This document shows, in pieces, positions 35,227 to 42,956 of a stretch of DNA of 64,000 nt (positions are counted from its first letter, which is position 1; each line of letters opens with the position of its first letter). The stretch spans positions 124,001 to 188,000 of the forward strand of contig CAYYOT010000001.1 in assembly GCA_964473255.1 (NCBI GenBank). Direction: 5' to 3'. The stretch comes from Kuafuiihalomonas sp964473255 (GTDB lineage: Bacteria > Myxococcota > Kuafuiibacteriia > Kuafuiibacteriales > Kuafuiibacteriaceae). Made by a program: the position numbers and the translations under genes. The notes under the pieces were generated by a model. That model was not told where the DNA came from, made no database searches, and worked only from the letters and a program-made list of their open reading frames with translations.

Positions 35227-36726
35227 TCAGGCAGCCCCGGCTTTCTTGGCTCGTTCGACGACCTCGTCGATGGTGCCCGCGTACATGAAGAGGTTCTCCG
35301 GAATCGCGTCGTGGCGCCCTTCGACCAGCTCCTTGAACGAACGAACGGTGTCCTTCAGCTCGACGTACTTGCCCGAAGTGCCCGTGAACTGCTCGGCCAC
35401 GAAGAATGGTTGGGACAAGAACTTCTGGATTCGTCGAGCGCGGTTGACCGTGGCTCGGTCCTCCGGTGTCAGCTCGTCCATGCCGAGAATCGCGATGATG
35501 TCCTGCAGCTCCTTGTAGCGAGCGAGGATGCGCTGGACTTCACGCGCGACGGCGTAATGCTCCTCGCCCACGATCTCCGGCGAGAGAATTCGGCTGGTGG
35601 AGTCCAGGGGGTCGACCGCGGGATAGATACCCAGCTCCGAGATGCCACGCGACAAAACGGTCGTGGCGTCGAGGTGGGCAAAGGTCGTTGCCGGCGCGGG
35701 GTCGGTCAGATCGTCGGCTGGCACGTAGATCGCCTGCACCGACGTGATCGCGCCCTTCGACGTGGTCGTGATCCGCTCCTGCAACTCGCCCATCTCCGTG
35801 GCCAGCGTCGGCTGGTAACCCACGGCCGAAGGAATACGACCCAGCAGCGCCGAAACCTCCGAACCGGCCTGCGTGAAGCGGAAGATGTTGTCGATGAACA
35901 TCAACACCTCGCGGCCCTCGTCGCGAAAGTGCTCGGCCACGGTCAGACCGGTGAGTGCGACGCGGGCGCGAGCTCCGGGCGGTTCGTTCATCTGCCCGTA
36001 GATGAGCGCAACCTGCGATTCGCCGGGGATCAACTTCACCTTTCCCTGGTCGTCACGAACCGGCTCACCTTCCGAGTCGCGCTCCACGGCGATGACTTTG
36101 GACTCGATCATCTCATCGTAGAGGTCGCGGCCTTCGCGGGTCCGCTCGCCTACGCCGGCGAACACCGAGAATCCGCCGCGGCTCACCGCGACGTTCCGGA
36201 TGAGCTCCATCAGGAGAACGGTCTTGCCCACGCCGGCTCCGCCGAAGAGGCCGATCTTTCCGCCGCGCATGTAGGGTGCGAGGAGGTCGATCACCTTGAT
36301 GCCGGTTTCGAAGGCTTCGATCTCGACCGATTGCTCGACGAACGGCGGAGGTGGCCGGTGGATCGGTTCGAAGCCCGACGCGTTGACGGGCCCCATCTCG
36401 TCGACGGGGTCTCCAGTGACGTTCAGGATTCGCCCCAGAACCTCCCGGCCGACGGGTGCCTGAATCGGGCCCCCCGAGTTGCGCACTGCGGTGCCGCGAA
36501 CCAGGCCATCGGTCGAGTCCATGGCGATGGTGCGAACCAGGTTCTCTCCCAGGTGCTGCGCGACCTCGAGGACCAGGTTGTCCTCGTCTTCCGAGATCGC
36601 TTTGTTGGTAACGCGAAGGGCGTGATAGATTTCCGGGACCGCTCCGGGAGGAAATTCCACGTCGACGACGGGTCCGATGACTTGGGCGACGCGACCGGCG
36701 CCGTCGCTCTCTGCGTTTGCGGTCAT
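35227..36726 (-). CDS. atpD: F1 ATP synthase beta subunit (catalytic)
   Basis: 499 aa. Walker A is GGAGVGKTVLLMEL and the catalytic Glu is in GVGERTREG. The DELSEED-like region reads GMDELTPEDR, and the adenine-pocket Tyr lies in FTGTSGKYVELKDT. An insertion around 205-225 (AVERDSEGEPVRDDQGKVKL) lengthens it compared with E. coli AtpD (460 aa). The rest of the ATP synthase (alpha, gamma, delta, a, b, c) is not in the window, so atpDC is a split locus. ATG at 36726. A candidate promoter is annotated just upstream. Confidence 0.97.
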   Translation of the reverse strand: MTANAESDGAGRVAQVIGPVVDVEFPPGAVPEIYHALRVTNKAISEDEDNLVLEVAQHLGENLVRTIAMDSTDGLVRGTAVRNSGGPIQAPVGREVLGRILNVTGDPVDEMGPVNASGFEPIHRPPPPFVEQSVEIEAFETGIKVIDLLAPYMRGGKIGLFGGAGVGKTVLLMELIRNVAVSRGGFSVFAGVGERTREGRDLYDEMIESKVIAVERDSEGEPVRDDQGKVKLIPGESQVALIYGQMNEPPGARARVALTGLTVAEHFRDEGREVLMFIDNIFRFTQAGSEVSALLGRIPSAVGYQPTLATEMGELQERITTTSKGAITSVQAIYVPADDLTDPAPATTFAHLDATTVLSRGISELGIYPAVDPLDSTSRILSPEIVGEEHYAVAREVQRILARYKELQDIIAILGMDELTPEDRATVNRARRIQKFLSQPFFVAEQFTGTSGKYVELKDTVRSFKELVEGRHDAIPENLFMYAGTIDEVVERAKKAGAA

Positions 36727-36735
36727 GTTTGGCGG

Positions 36736-36764
36736 CCTTTAGCGAATGACGGTAGGGCACGCAA
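36736..36764 (-). promoter_or_regulatory. Putative atpD promoter
   Basis: TTGCGT (36759-36764), 17 bases, then TAAAGG (36736-36741) on the minus strand. The ATG at 36726 starts nine bases after the -10, giving a leader of one or two bases at most. A GCACGC/GCGTGC inverted repeat (36757-36762 and 36777-36782) overlaps the -35 and could be an operator. Confidence 0.4.
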
Positions 36765-36871
36765 GCCGAAATGACGGCGTGCATTGAGACCAAAGGCGGT
36801 GTCTTTTCAGTGCCTTAGGTCTCCACTTGGCGGGGCTTGCATCCACGCGCGGCTCGTTCGAGACCAAAGTC

Positions 36872-37396
36872 ATGAAAGTGGAGGCAGATGCCGTCCTCGA
36901 TTTCCCGCGAGACCTGGTCTTCCAGACCTATCGCGACCGGTTGCCCGAGCTCGTTCCCCATCTGCCGAACGTCCGGCGGATCACCGTCGAATCACGGGAA
37001 GATGACCCTCCCGTGACCCGGCTCTTGAACCGCTGGGAGGCCGCGGCCGAGGTTCCGAAAGTGGTCCGATCTATCATCAAGCCGGAGATGTTGGTCTGGC
37101 TCGACCACGCCCTCTGGAACGAGGAGACCTGGGAGTGCGAGTGGCGGATCGAGCACGGAGCGTTCGCCGAACAGGTGCACTGCAGTGGGCGCAATCGTTA
37201 CGTCGCCGTCGACGACAAGACCCGGCTCGAGATCCGCGGAGACCTATCGGTCGACGCAGCCAAGATTCCGGTCGTTCCCCGTCTTCTCGCAGGTACGGTC
37301 GCCCCGGTGCTCGAACGGTTCATCGTCCAGACGATCCGCCCGAACCTCGTCTCCACCGCGGATGGTGTGCAAGCCTTCCTCCGCCAGCAAGCTTAG
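36872..37396 (+). CDS. SRPBCC/START-like family protein (DUF2505-like)
   Basis: 174 aa. The helix-grip fold is suggested by an N-terminal strand VEADAVLDFPRDLVFQTYRD, a curved sheet with VTRLLNRWEAAAEVP and CEWRIEHGAFAEQVHCSGRN, and a long C-terminal helix PRLLAGTVAPVLERFIVQTI. Proteins of this fold bind lipids, sterols or other hydrophobic ligands. No ligand can be inferred. ATG at 36872 (MKVEADAV) fits the fold better than the 36827 start. Its last 77 bases overlap the convergent DUF721 gene. Confidence 0.75.
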   Translation: MKVEADAVLDFPRDLVFQTYRDRLPELVPHLPNVRRITVESREDDPPVTRLLNRWEAAAEVPKVVRSIIKPEMLVWLDHALWNEETWECEWRIEHGAFAEQVHCSGRNRYVAVDDKTRLEIRGDLSVDAAKIPVVPRLLAGTVAPVLERFIVQTIRPNLVSTADGVQAFLRQQA

Positions 37397-37859
37397 CTCG
37401 CCCGGTTCCAGGAGCTCGGGACAGGTGGGCGGCGGCGGCCCGCATGACGGCAGCCCTCACTTCGGGGCGCGTGAGTTCCGCTCCGAGCTTCTCGACCGTG
37501 TCCAGCTGAGTCGGGGGCAACTTGCGCGGGGCGCCTTCGGCCTCCATGACGGGGGGGCCGGCCTCGAAACGAATCGAGCGAACGCGAGTCTCGCCCAGCG
37601 CCTCGTTGGTGCGCCGAAGGATATCGGGGGCCAAGAAAGACAACTCGGTCAACCAGGTGCTTCCGAACACACGGAGAGTCAGGACACCGTGTACGAATCG
37701 TACGGGCTCGGCCCGTCGAGTAAGCGGCGGACCGAGCGACTGGAAGGCGCGAAAGACGCGCAACAGCTGTTTGCCGTGACGAAGATTCAGGCCCTCCTGC
37801 TCTCCTAGAACCGAGCGTACGAGCTCCGCGGTAGGAGTGGGTCTTCCTCTTCGCTTCAC
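37320..37859 (-). CDS. DUF721 / DciA-like protein
   Basis: 179 aa. The core (about residues 40-90) has the DUF721 pattern: FVHGVLTLRVFGSTWLTELSFL followed by RRTNEALGETRVRSIRFEAG. This matches the KH-like domain of DciA, which loads the replicative helicase DnaB in bacteria lacking DnaC. GTG at 37859 has GGAGG seven bases upstream. The C-terminal about 25 residues (Gly/Arg/Ser-rich) are read antisense to the SRPBCC gene and look like an acquired extension. Assignment rests on the DUF721 pattern; the helicase-loading role is family knowledge, not shown here. Confidence 0.7.
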   Translation of the reverse strand: MKRRGRPTPTAELVRSVLGEQEGLNLRHGKQLLRVFRAFQSLGPPLTRRAEPVRFVHGVLTLRVFGSTWLTELSFLAPDILRRTNEALGETRVRSIRFEAGPPVMEAEGAPRKLPPTQLDTVEKLGAELTRPEVRAAVMRAAAAHLSRAPGTGRAKLAGGGRLAHHPRWRRGSGGSSGR

Positions 37860-37913
37860 GCGCCTCCAGGTTCCAGCGGGGGCGTCTCCGCGTCAACCGC
37901 ACCGTCAAGGTGG

Positions 37914-37942
37914 GCGACACGACACAGATCGGCTGCTAGGAT
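37914..37942 (+). promoter_or_regulatory. Putative promoter of the Ser/Thr kinase gene
   Basis: GCGACA (37914-37919), 17 bases, TAGGAT (37937-37942). The GTG start at 37953 is ten bases after the -10, so the 5' leader would be only about three bases, with no room for a Shine-Dalgarno. Confidence 0.45.
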
Positions 37943-37952
37943 CCGCACTCAG

Positions 37953-39803
37953 GTGGATCGGCTGGGTGATTACCGCCTGCGAAAGCGCATCGCGGTCGGG
38001 GGGATGGGAGAGGTCTACCTGGGAGAGAAGGTGGGACCCGAGGGCTTTGTCAAGCCGGTGGTCCTCAAGTGCGTCCTATCCCAGTTGGCGAAGGAGCGGG
38101 GCTTCGTCCAGCTCTTTCTCGACGAGGCTCGCCTCGCCGCGCTGCTCAATCATCCCAACATCGCCCAGGTCTACGACTTTGGATTGGCCGATGGCGTCTA
38201 CTACATCGCGATGGAGTACGTGCCGGGCTACACCGTCGACGACATCCGGCGGAAGCTCCGGTCGGTCCGTCAGTTCATGCCTCTGCAGCACATTGCGAAC
38301 GTCGCGAGTCAGATCTGCCAAGGTCTGCACTACGCCCACACGCTCGCGGACGCGAAGGGTGAAGGTTTGGGGCTCGTCCACCGAGACGTATCGCCTCACA
38401 ACCTCATCGTGTCGGTGGACGGGTCGGTCAAGCTAGTCGACTTCGGCATCGCCAAGGCACGCGAAGGGCTCACCCGTGTGCGGGCGAAAGGCACGGTGGG
38501 GAAGTTCGGCTACATGAGTCCAGAGCAGTCCCGGGACGACGCAGTCGACGGGCGCTCCGATATCTTTTCACTGGGTATCTGCTTGTGGGAGCTGACGACG
38601 AACGAACGCTTGCACGAGGCAAAGTTGGGCAAGGCCCCCGAGTATTCACCGGCCCAGCCCGTGCGCGGCGTCGACGGACTGCGACCCGACGTGCCGCGCC
38701 AGTTTGCTCAGATCCTGGAATCGGCCTTGGCCGTCGAGCGTGAGGACCGCTTTCGGAATGCCCGCGACATGCACCTGGCGCTGGAGCGCTTTCAGGCCGC
38801 CATGACGCACTACGCGGGGCAGGCGGCCCTCGCAGAGTACATCCGAGGGTTGGTGGAGGGGACCACCGCCTCGGACCCGGGTTCAGCATCCTCTGAATCT
38901 GGAGGTCGAGCGGTCGCCGGCGAGGGACTGGATGCGGCGCAAAAGTACGAAGAAGTCTTCGGCGTGACCATGGAGTCCAAGGATCGGCGGTCCAGCATGC
39001 GCGCGGTTCCCAAGTCCTGGGAACAGAAGCCTTCGGCCTTGGGGCGCATCAAGCCCCGCCCGGTGCCCGTGGTTCCCGGGTCACCTTCCGATCCGCACAA
39101 CGATCCCGAGCCGGCGCCGGCTCCGCCGACCGAGGCGAGCCTGGAACTCGACGTGGTGACACCGGTCGCGCGTTCTCGGGCTTTTGAGCCGACGTTCGGA
39201 ACGCCGGCCCGACCGGCGCCACCCCGCTCGACGCCGCGGTCGTGGTTCGTCGTCGCGGCGCTGGTGCTGGTGGCAGGCCTGGTCGTCTATTCGCAGCGCG
39301 AGCGTCTCGGTGGTTGGGCGGCGTCGGCGACCGAGATGCTGGCCCCGGAAGACCGCCATGGTGGCGCCGAACTGACCAGCCGCTGCCGGATCGAAACCGA
39401 CCCCCCCGGCGCCTCGGTTCTCCTCGACGGGCAGGAACAGGAAGGCTCCAGCCCGATGTCGGTCGAACTCATACCCGACGTCGAGTATCTGATCGAGATT
39501 CGCATGGAGGGACACGCCAGTTTGGCACGGCGTGTCGTAGGCCGGGTTGCGTCCGAACAGCAGCTCGTCTCGGTTCGTCTGGAACCCGCGGCCACGCTTC
39601 GCATCACATCGGAGCCTCCGGGTGCCAAGGTCACGGTCGACGGTCGTGCGCTGGCCGGCTCCACCCCCATGCTCGTGGACGACGTGCCGGGTGGTCGTCC
39701 CTTCGTCGTGCGCGCTCAGCTGGAGGACGGTGCGCCGGCGATTCGTGAACTCTCGGTCCCCGTCGGCGAAGCCGCACGCATCGACTTCGACCTAGGGCGA
39801 TGA
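37953..39803 (+). CDS. Membrane Ser/Thr protein kinase with PEGA repeats
   Basis: 616 aa. An N-terminal Hanks-type kinase domain (about 5-275) has the glycine loop IAVGGMGEVYLGE, Lys in VVLKCV, catalytic loop VHRDVSPHN, DFG at LVDFGIAKA and APE-like YMSPEQS. The HRDVSPHN form is typical of myxobacterial kinases. A Pro-rich juxtamembrane linker (about 300-425) leads to one membrane helix (about 430-447, VVAALVLVAGLVVYSQ) and two PEGA domains outside (RIETDPPGASVLLDGQ and RITSEPPGAKVTVDG). The outer PEGA repeats may bind cell-surface material and pass the signal in. GTG start. Targets are unknown, but the coupled MerR-like and sigma-like genes follow after 90 bases. Confidence 0.93.
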   Translation: MDRLGDYRLRKRIAVGGMGEVYLGEKVGPEGFVKPVVLKCVLSQLAKERGFVQLFLDEARLAALLNHPNIAQVYDFGLADGVYYIAMEYVPGYTVDDIRRKLRSVRQFMPLQHIANVASQICQGLHYAHTLADAKGEGLGLVHRDVSPHNLIVSVDGSVKLVDFGIAKAREGLTRVRAKGTVGKFGYMSPEQSRDDAVDGRSDIFSLGICLWELTTNERLHEAKLGKAPEYSPAQPVRGVDGLRPDVPRQFAQILESALAVEREDRFRNARDMHLALERFQAAMTHYAGQAALAEYIRGLVEGTTASDPGSASSESGGRAVAGEGLDAAQKYEEVFGVTMESKDRRSSMRAVPKSWEQKPSALGRIKPRPVPVVPGSPSDPHNDPEPAPAPPTEASLELDVVTPVARSRAFEPTFGTPARPAPPRSTPRSWFVVAALVLVAGLVVYSQRERLGGWAASATEMLAPEDRHGGAELTSRCRIETDPPGASVLLDGQEQEGSSPMSVELIPDVEYLIEIRMEGHASLARRVVGRVASEQQLVSVRLEPAATLRITSEPPGAKVTVDGRALAGSTPMLVDDVPGGRPFVVRAQLEDGAPAIRELSVPVGEAARIDFDLGR

Positions 39804-39858
39804 CGTGCGTCCTCCCACATCCATCCACTCAATAGCATCTATTCGATCGCTTGTAGGG

Positions 39859-39887
39859 TTGACACCAGATCAGATCCCCTCTACCTT
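39859..39887 (+). promoter_or_regulatory. Putative promoter of the MerR-like gene, leaderless type
   Basis: A perfect -35 TTGACA (39859-39864), 17 bases, then TACCTT (39882-39887). Six bases later is the GTG at 39894, which is where transcription should begin. This is the best -35 match among the short-leader promoters in the window. Confidence 0.55.
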
Positions 39888-39893
39888 ACCCGC

Positions 39894-40481
39894 GTGACTC
39901 TGAACAGTCGGGCGCTCGCACAGATCGAAAAGAACAATCCGGACGGCTTGTCGTCGAAGCAGATCTTAGACCTGTTCGACCGTCACGGCGAGCGCCTGTC
40001 CGAGGCAACGCTGCGAAAATACGTACAGCTCGGGCTTCTTCCGCGAAGTCGCCGAGTCGGCCAGAAGGGCAAGCACCGGGGTAGTCGGGGCATCTACCCG
40101 GTAGAAGTGGTCCGCCGAGTGGCAGAGATTCGGAAAGCCATGGACGACGGCCATACGCTCGAGTCGCTCTCCCAGGCGGCTCACGCCGTTCGCGCCAAGC
40201 TGTCCCTGGTGCGAGTAGCCGTCGATGAGTCGCTCGAAGCTGCCGAACGCGACTTGGGCAGCCGGGAACTCGACCGGCAAACGCGTTCCGCGCTCAAACA
40301 GGAGCTCACCGCGCTGCGGCGCGAGGCCAAGACCTGGATGAAAGGGCTCGAACGCTGGACCAGCGACGTCCAGCGTTCGGAAGGCAACGGTTCGGTGCGC
40401 CGCAGCTTGCGTTCAGCCAACGGAAGCGGCGCCGGACTCAACGGGAAGCGACGGTCGGTGAGGCGCGGAGCCCGCTCGTGA
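39894..40481 (+). CDS. MerR-type HTH transcriptional regulator-like protein
   Basis: 195 aa. The winged-helix region (about 17-75) has SSKQILDLFDRHGERLSEAT, LRKYVQLGLLPRSRRVGQ and GSRGIYPVEVVRRVAEI. This follows the MerR pattern of HTH plus wing, with the Arg-Tyr spacing of the second helix. After it comes a long helical dimerisation part (about 90-165), then a basic low-complexity tail ending RRGARS. It lacks Cys or other effector-binding residues, so it probably responds to a partner protein. GTG at 39894 is preceded directly by the promoter. The stop overlaps the next gene's GTG (GTGA at 40478-40481). Confidence 0.75.
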   Translation: MTLNSRALAQIEKNNPDGLSSKQILDLFDRHGERLSEATLRKYVQLGLLPRSRRVGQKGKHRGSRGIYPVEVVRRVAEIRKAMDDGHTLESLSQAAHAVRAKLSLVRVAVDESLEAAERDLGSRELDRQTRSALKQELTALRREAKTWMKGLERWTSDVQRSEGNGSVRRSLRSANGSGAGLNGKRRSVRRGARS

Positions 40482-41200
40482 GCGCGAAGGACAAATCGAA
40501 TCGGGCGTCGGAGGCCCCGACGGAGCGTCCGAAGGCCGTCGATTGGGCGCCGGTGGACGCCGACCCTTGGCACGCTGACTCGTCTCTTCCGGCGAGCGAG
40601 ACGCTGACCGGGATTCCGGATGAAGAGCCCGCCGATGCTGAAATGGAAGCCGGCGCGGATGAAGAGCCCGAGGAGCTCGAACAGGAAGATATGGTCGCCG
40701 ACGAGGTAGAGAGCGACGAAGCTCGAGTGAGCGAGGCCAACCAGCGTCGTCGGAGCAAGACGATCGCTCGTAAGCAGATGCTGCGGGAGCGTCGGCGAAT
40801 GCTTGCCGAGGGCACGCTGCCCGAGATCGTGGACTACGAGCGTCCGATCAATCGCAGCGAATGCCGACAGGCGAAGCGGCCCTGCCTGTACATTTCTTGT
40901 CGGTACCATCTGTACCTGGACGTCAACCCGATGACCGGCTCCATCAAGATCAACTTCCCCGACAAAGAGGTGTGGCAGCTCGAGGAGACCTGCGCTCTCG
41001 ACGTGGCCGAGAGAGGGGGGGTGACCTTGGAGGAGGTCGGCGAGATCATGAATCTCACTCGAGAGCGGATCCGTCAGGTCGAGGTCGCCGGCCTCGAGAA
41101 GCTCCGCTCGGGCCATGAAGATCTCGAGACCTTCATCGACGGGCGTGAGCTTCCGCTGCACCACGACCGGCTTCCCGTCCTTCCCGACGACGCCGACTAA
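40478..41200 (+). CDS. Sigma-region-4-like DNA-binding protein with a Cys cluster
   Basis: 240 aa. The N-terminal half is acidic and disordered (residues about 20-90, many Glu/Asp). A Cys cluster follows (CRQAKRPCLYISC, about 128-140), possibly metal-binding. Then comes a beta-rich segment NPMTGSIKINFPD and an HTH (about 180-215) with VTLEEVGEIMNLTRERIRQV, EVAGLEKLR, the classic sigma-70 region 4 recognition-helix pattern. Regions 2 and 3 are absent, so it is not a full sigma factor. It may bind -35-like DNA or act as an accessory factor. It is translationally coupled to the MerR-like gene, so the two are likely partners. The family is known from deltaproteobacteria but has no assigned function that I can name. 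Confidence 0.75.
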   Translation: MSAKDKSNRASEAPTERPKAVDWAPVDADPWHADSSLPASETLTGIPDEEPADAEMEAGADEEPEELEQEDMVADEVESDEARVSEANQRRRSKTIARKQMLRERRRMLAEGTLPEIVDYERPINRSECRQAKRPCLYISCRYHLYLDVNPMTGSIKINFPDKEVWQLEETCALDVAERGGVTLEEVGEIMNLTRERIRQVEVAGLEKLRSGHEDLETFIDGRELPLHHDRLPVLPDDAD

Positions 41201-41254
41201 CCCCGTGTTTTTCGTCTGCGGAGTCCGCCCCGAGCGTCCTCCGGCCGGCTTCGG

Positions 41255-41283
41255 TTTGCCGTAAACCGGCGGTTTGCTAAGGC
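41255..41283 (+). promoter_or_regulatory. Putative purH promoter
   Basis: TTTGCC (41255-41260), 17 bases, TAAGGC (41278-41283), then six bases to the ATG at 41290. A CGGTTT/AAACCG inverted repeat (41252-41257 and 41263-41268) sits across the -35 and spacer and might be a repressor site. I see no ZTP riboswitch in the 89-base gap. Confidence 0.35.
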
Positions 41284-41289
41284 CTGCCC

Positions 41290-42867
41290 ATGGCAGGTGG
41301 CACGATCGAGCGAGCGCTCCTCAGCGTAACGAACAAAGACGGCATCGTGGAGCTCGCAAGAGCTCTCGCCGGATCCGGGGTCGAGCTCCTCTCGACCGGC
41401 GGGACTGCTCGGGTATTGCGAGAGGCCGGGCTCGAGGTCCGCGATCTCTCCGACTTCACGGGCACCCCCGAGATGCTGGACGGCCGGGTCAAGACGCTCC
41501 ACCCCAAGGTATTCGGTGGGATCCTCGCTCGACGCGACGTCGAAGAGCACAGAAAGCAGATGGGCGAGCACGGCATCGAGCCGATCGATCTCGTCGTCGT
41601 GAACCTCTACGATTTCGCCAGCGCGGCGCGTCGCCAGGCCGAGTGGTCCGACCTCATCGAGAACATCGACATCGGCGGACCGAGCCTTCTCCGGGCTGCG
41701 GCCAAGAACCACGCCGACGTCGCGGTCGTCGTCGAGCCCGAGGACTACGATCGTATTGCGGAACTCCTACGCAGCGGCGGCGAGATCCCCCAGTCTCTCC
41801 GCGCCGAGCTGGCGCTCAAGGTGTACGCTCACACCTCGCGGTATGACGCGATGATCGCCCGGGTGCTGGGCCAAAAGGCTTCATCGGATGGCGTCCCCGT
41901 CACCCTCGGAACTGCGCTCGAGCTTCGCCAGGAGCTGCGCTATGGCGAGAACCCGCACCAGCAGGCGGGTTGGTATCAGGAGGCCGGGAGTCAGGCTCGC
42001 GGTTTGGGGGCCGTCGATGTCCACCAAGGGAAAGAGCTGTCCTACAACAACCTCCTAGACTTGGACGCGGCCTTCGGCCTCTCCCAAGACGTGGCGGCCC
42101 AGGTCGACCGCCCGGCCGCCATCTACATCAAGCACAACAATCCCTGTGGGGTCGCGCTGGGCGCGGATGGGGCCGAGGCCCTCGCTCGCTCCCGTGCGTG
42201 CGACCCGTTGTCGGCTTTTGGTGCCGTGGTGTGCCTGACCGTGCCCATGGACGAGGCTGCCGCCAACGTGCTGAACGAATCCTTCGTCGAGGCCATCTTG
42301 GCCCCCGGTTACGATGAAGGCGCGCGTCGGGTCCTGGCCAAGAAGAAGAACCTGCGGGTCCTCGAGCTGGACCCGAGCCACTGGGCCTTGCCCGAACACC
42401 CGCCATTCGTCTTGCGTCCGATCGCCGGCGGCTTTTTGGCTCAGACCCAGGACCAACAGGTCGGCTTCCTTCGGGAGGTGCCGGAAGCCCGCGTTGCGAC
42501 GAAGCGTGCTCCCACGGAGGAGGAGGCCGCAGGCCTCCGTTTCGCGTGGACCGTTGCCAAGCACGTGCGGTCCAACGCGATCGTGTTTTCGTCGTCGGAC
42601 GCCGTCGTGGCGGTTGGCGCCGGGCAGATGAGCCGGGTCGACTCGGTCAAGATCTGCCGATTGAAAGCCGGAGATGCCCTCCAGGGTTCCGTGGTGGCGT
42701 CCGACGCTTTTTTCCCGTTTCGCGACGGCGTGGACGTTCTCGCTGAATCCGGCGCCACGGCGATCGTCCAGCCGGGCGGGAGCGTCCGGGACGGGGAGGT
42801 CATCGCGGCCGCCGATGAGCACGGCGTGGCCATGATCTTCACGGGAACCCGCCACTTCCGTCACTGA
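41290..42867 (+). CDS. purH: Bifunctional AICAR transformylase / IMP cyclohydrolase
   Basis: 525 aa, last two steps of de novo purine synthesis. The N-terminal MGS-like IMP cyclohydrolase domain (1-200) begins RALLSVTNKDGIVELARAL and has the TGGTARVLREAGL and RVKTLHPKVFGGIL motifs. The C-terminal AICARFT domain has RYGENPHQQAGWY, KELSYNNLLDLDAA, IKHNNPCGVA with the catalytic Lys-His-Asn, and ends AMIFTGTRHFRH. Length is normal. It has its own putative promoter, and purD follows further on, separated by one unrelated gene. Confidence 0.97.
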   Translation: MAGGTIERALLSVTNKDGIVELARALAGSGVELLSTGGTARVLREAGLEVRDLSDFTGTPEMLDGRVKTLHPKVFGGILARRDVEEHRKQMGEHGIEPIDLVVVNLYDFASAARRQAEWSDLIENIDIGGPSLLRAAAKNHADVAVVVEPEDYDRIAELLRSGGEIPQSLRAELALKVYAHTSRYDAMIARVLGQKASSDGVPVTLGTALELRQELRYGENPHQQAGWYQEAGSQARGLGAVDVHQGKELSYNNLLDLDAAFGLSQDVAAQVDRPAAIYIKHNNPCGVALGADGAEALARSRACDPLSAFGAVVCLTVPMDEAAANVLNESFVEAILAPGYDEGARRVLAKKKNLRVLELDPSHWALPEHPPFVLRPIAGGFLAQTQDQQVGFLREVPEARVATKRAPTEEEAAGLRFAWTVAKHVRSNAIVFSSSDAVVAVGAGQMSRVDSVKICRLKAGDALQGSVVASDAFFPFRDGVDVLAESGATAIVQPGGSVRDGEVIAAADEHGVAMIFTGTRHFRH

Positions 42868-42887
42868 ACGGCGCGGCCTCCCGGGAA

Positions 42888-42916
42888 TTTGCTCCAACCT
42901 CGGAGGCTGCGATAAT
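42888..42916 (+). promoter_or_regulatory. Putative promoter of the ZnR-GYF-TPR gene
   Basis: TTTGCT (42888-42893), 17 bases, GATAAT (42911-42916). The -10 matches the consensus at five of six positions. The leader is about 34 bases and contains a purine-rich GGGGGCGGGGG before the ATG at 42957, so this gene has a normal leader, unlike its neighbours. Confidence 0.5.
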
Positions 42917-42956
42917 CCCTCGATGACGCCCCGGCATCGCGGGGGCGGGGGCCCGA

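Noticed and set aside
36727..36871. Direct repeat GAGACCAAAG near 36785 and 36860
   Set aside because: Only two copies of ten bases in a divergent intergenic region; chance is plausible and no regulator site is known.
41201..41289. Possible ZTP (pfl) riboswitch before purH
   Set aside because: The gap is only 89 bases, and I cannot find the conserved ZTP blocks; only a short CGGTTT/AAACCG repeat is present.
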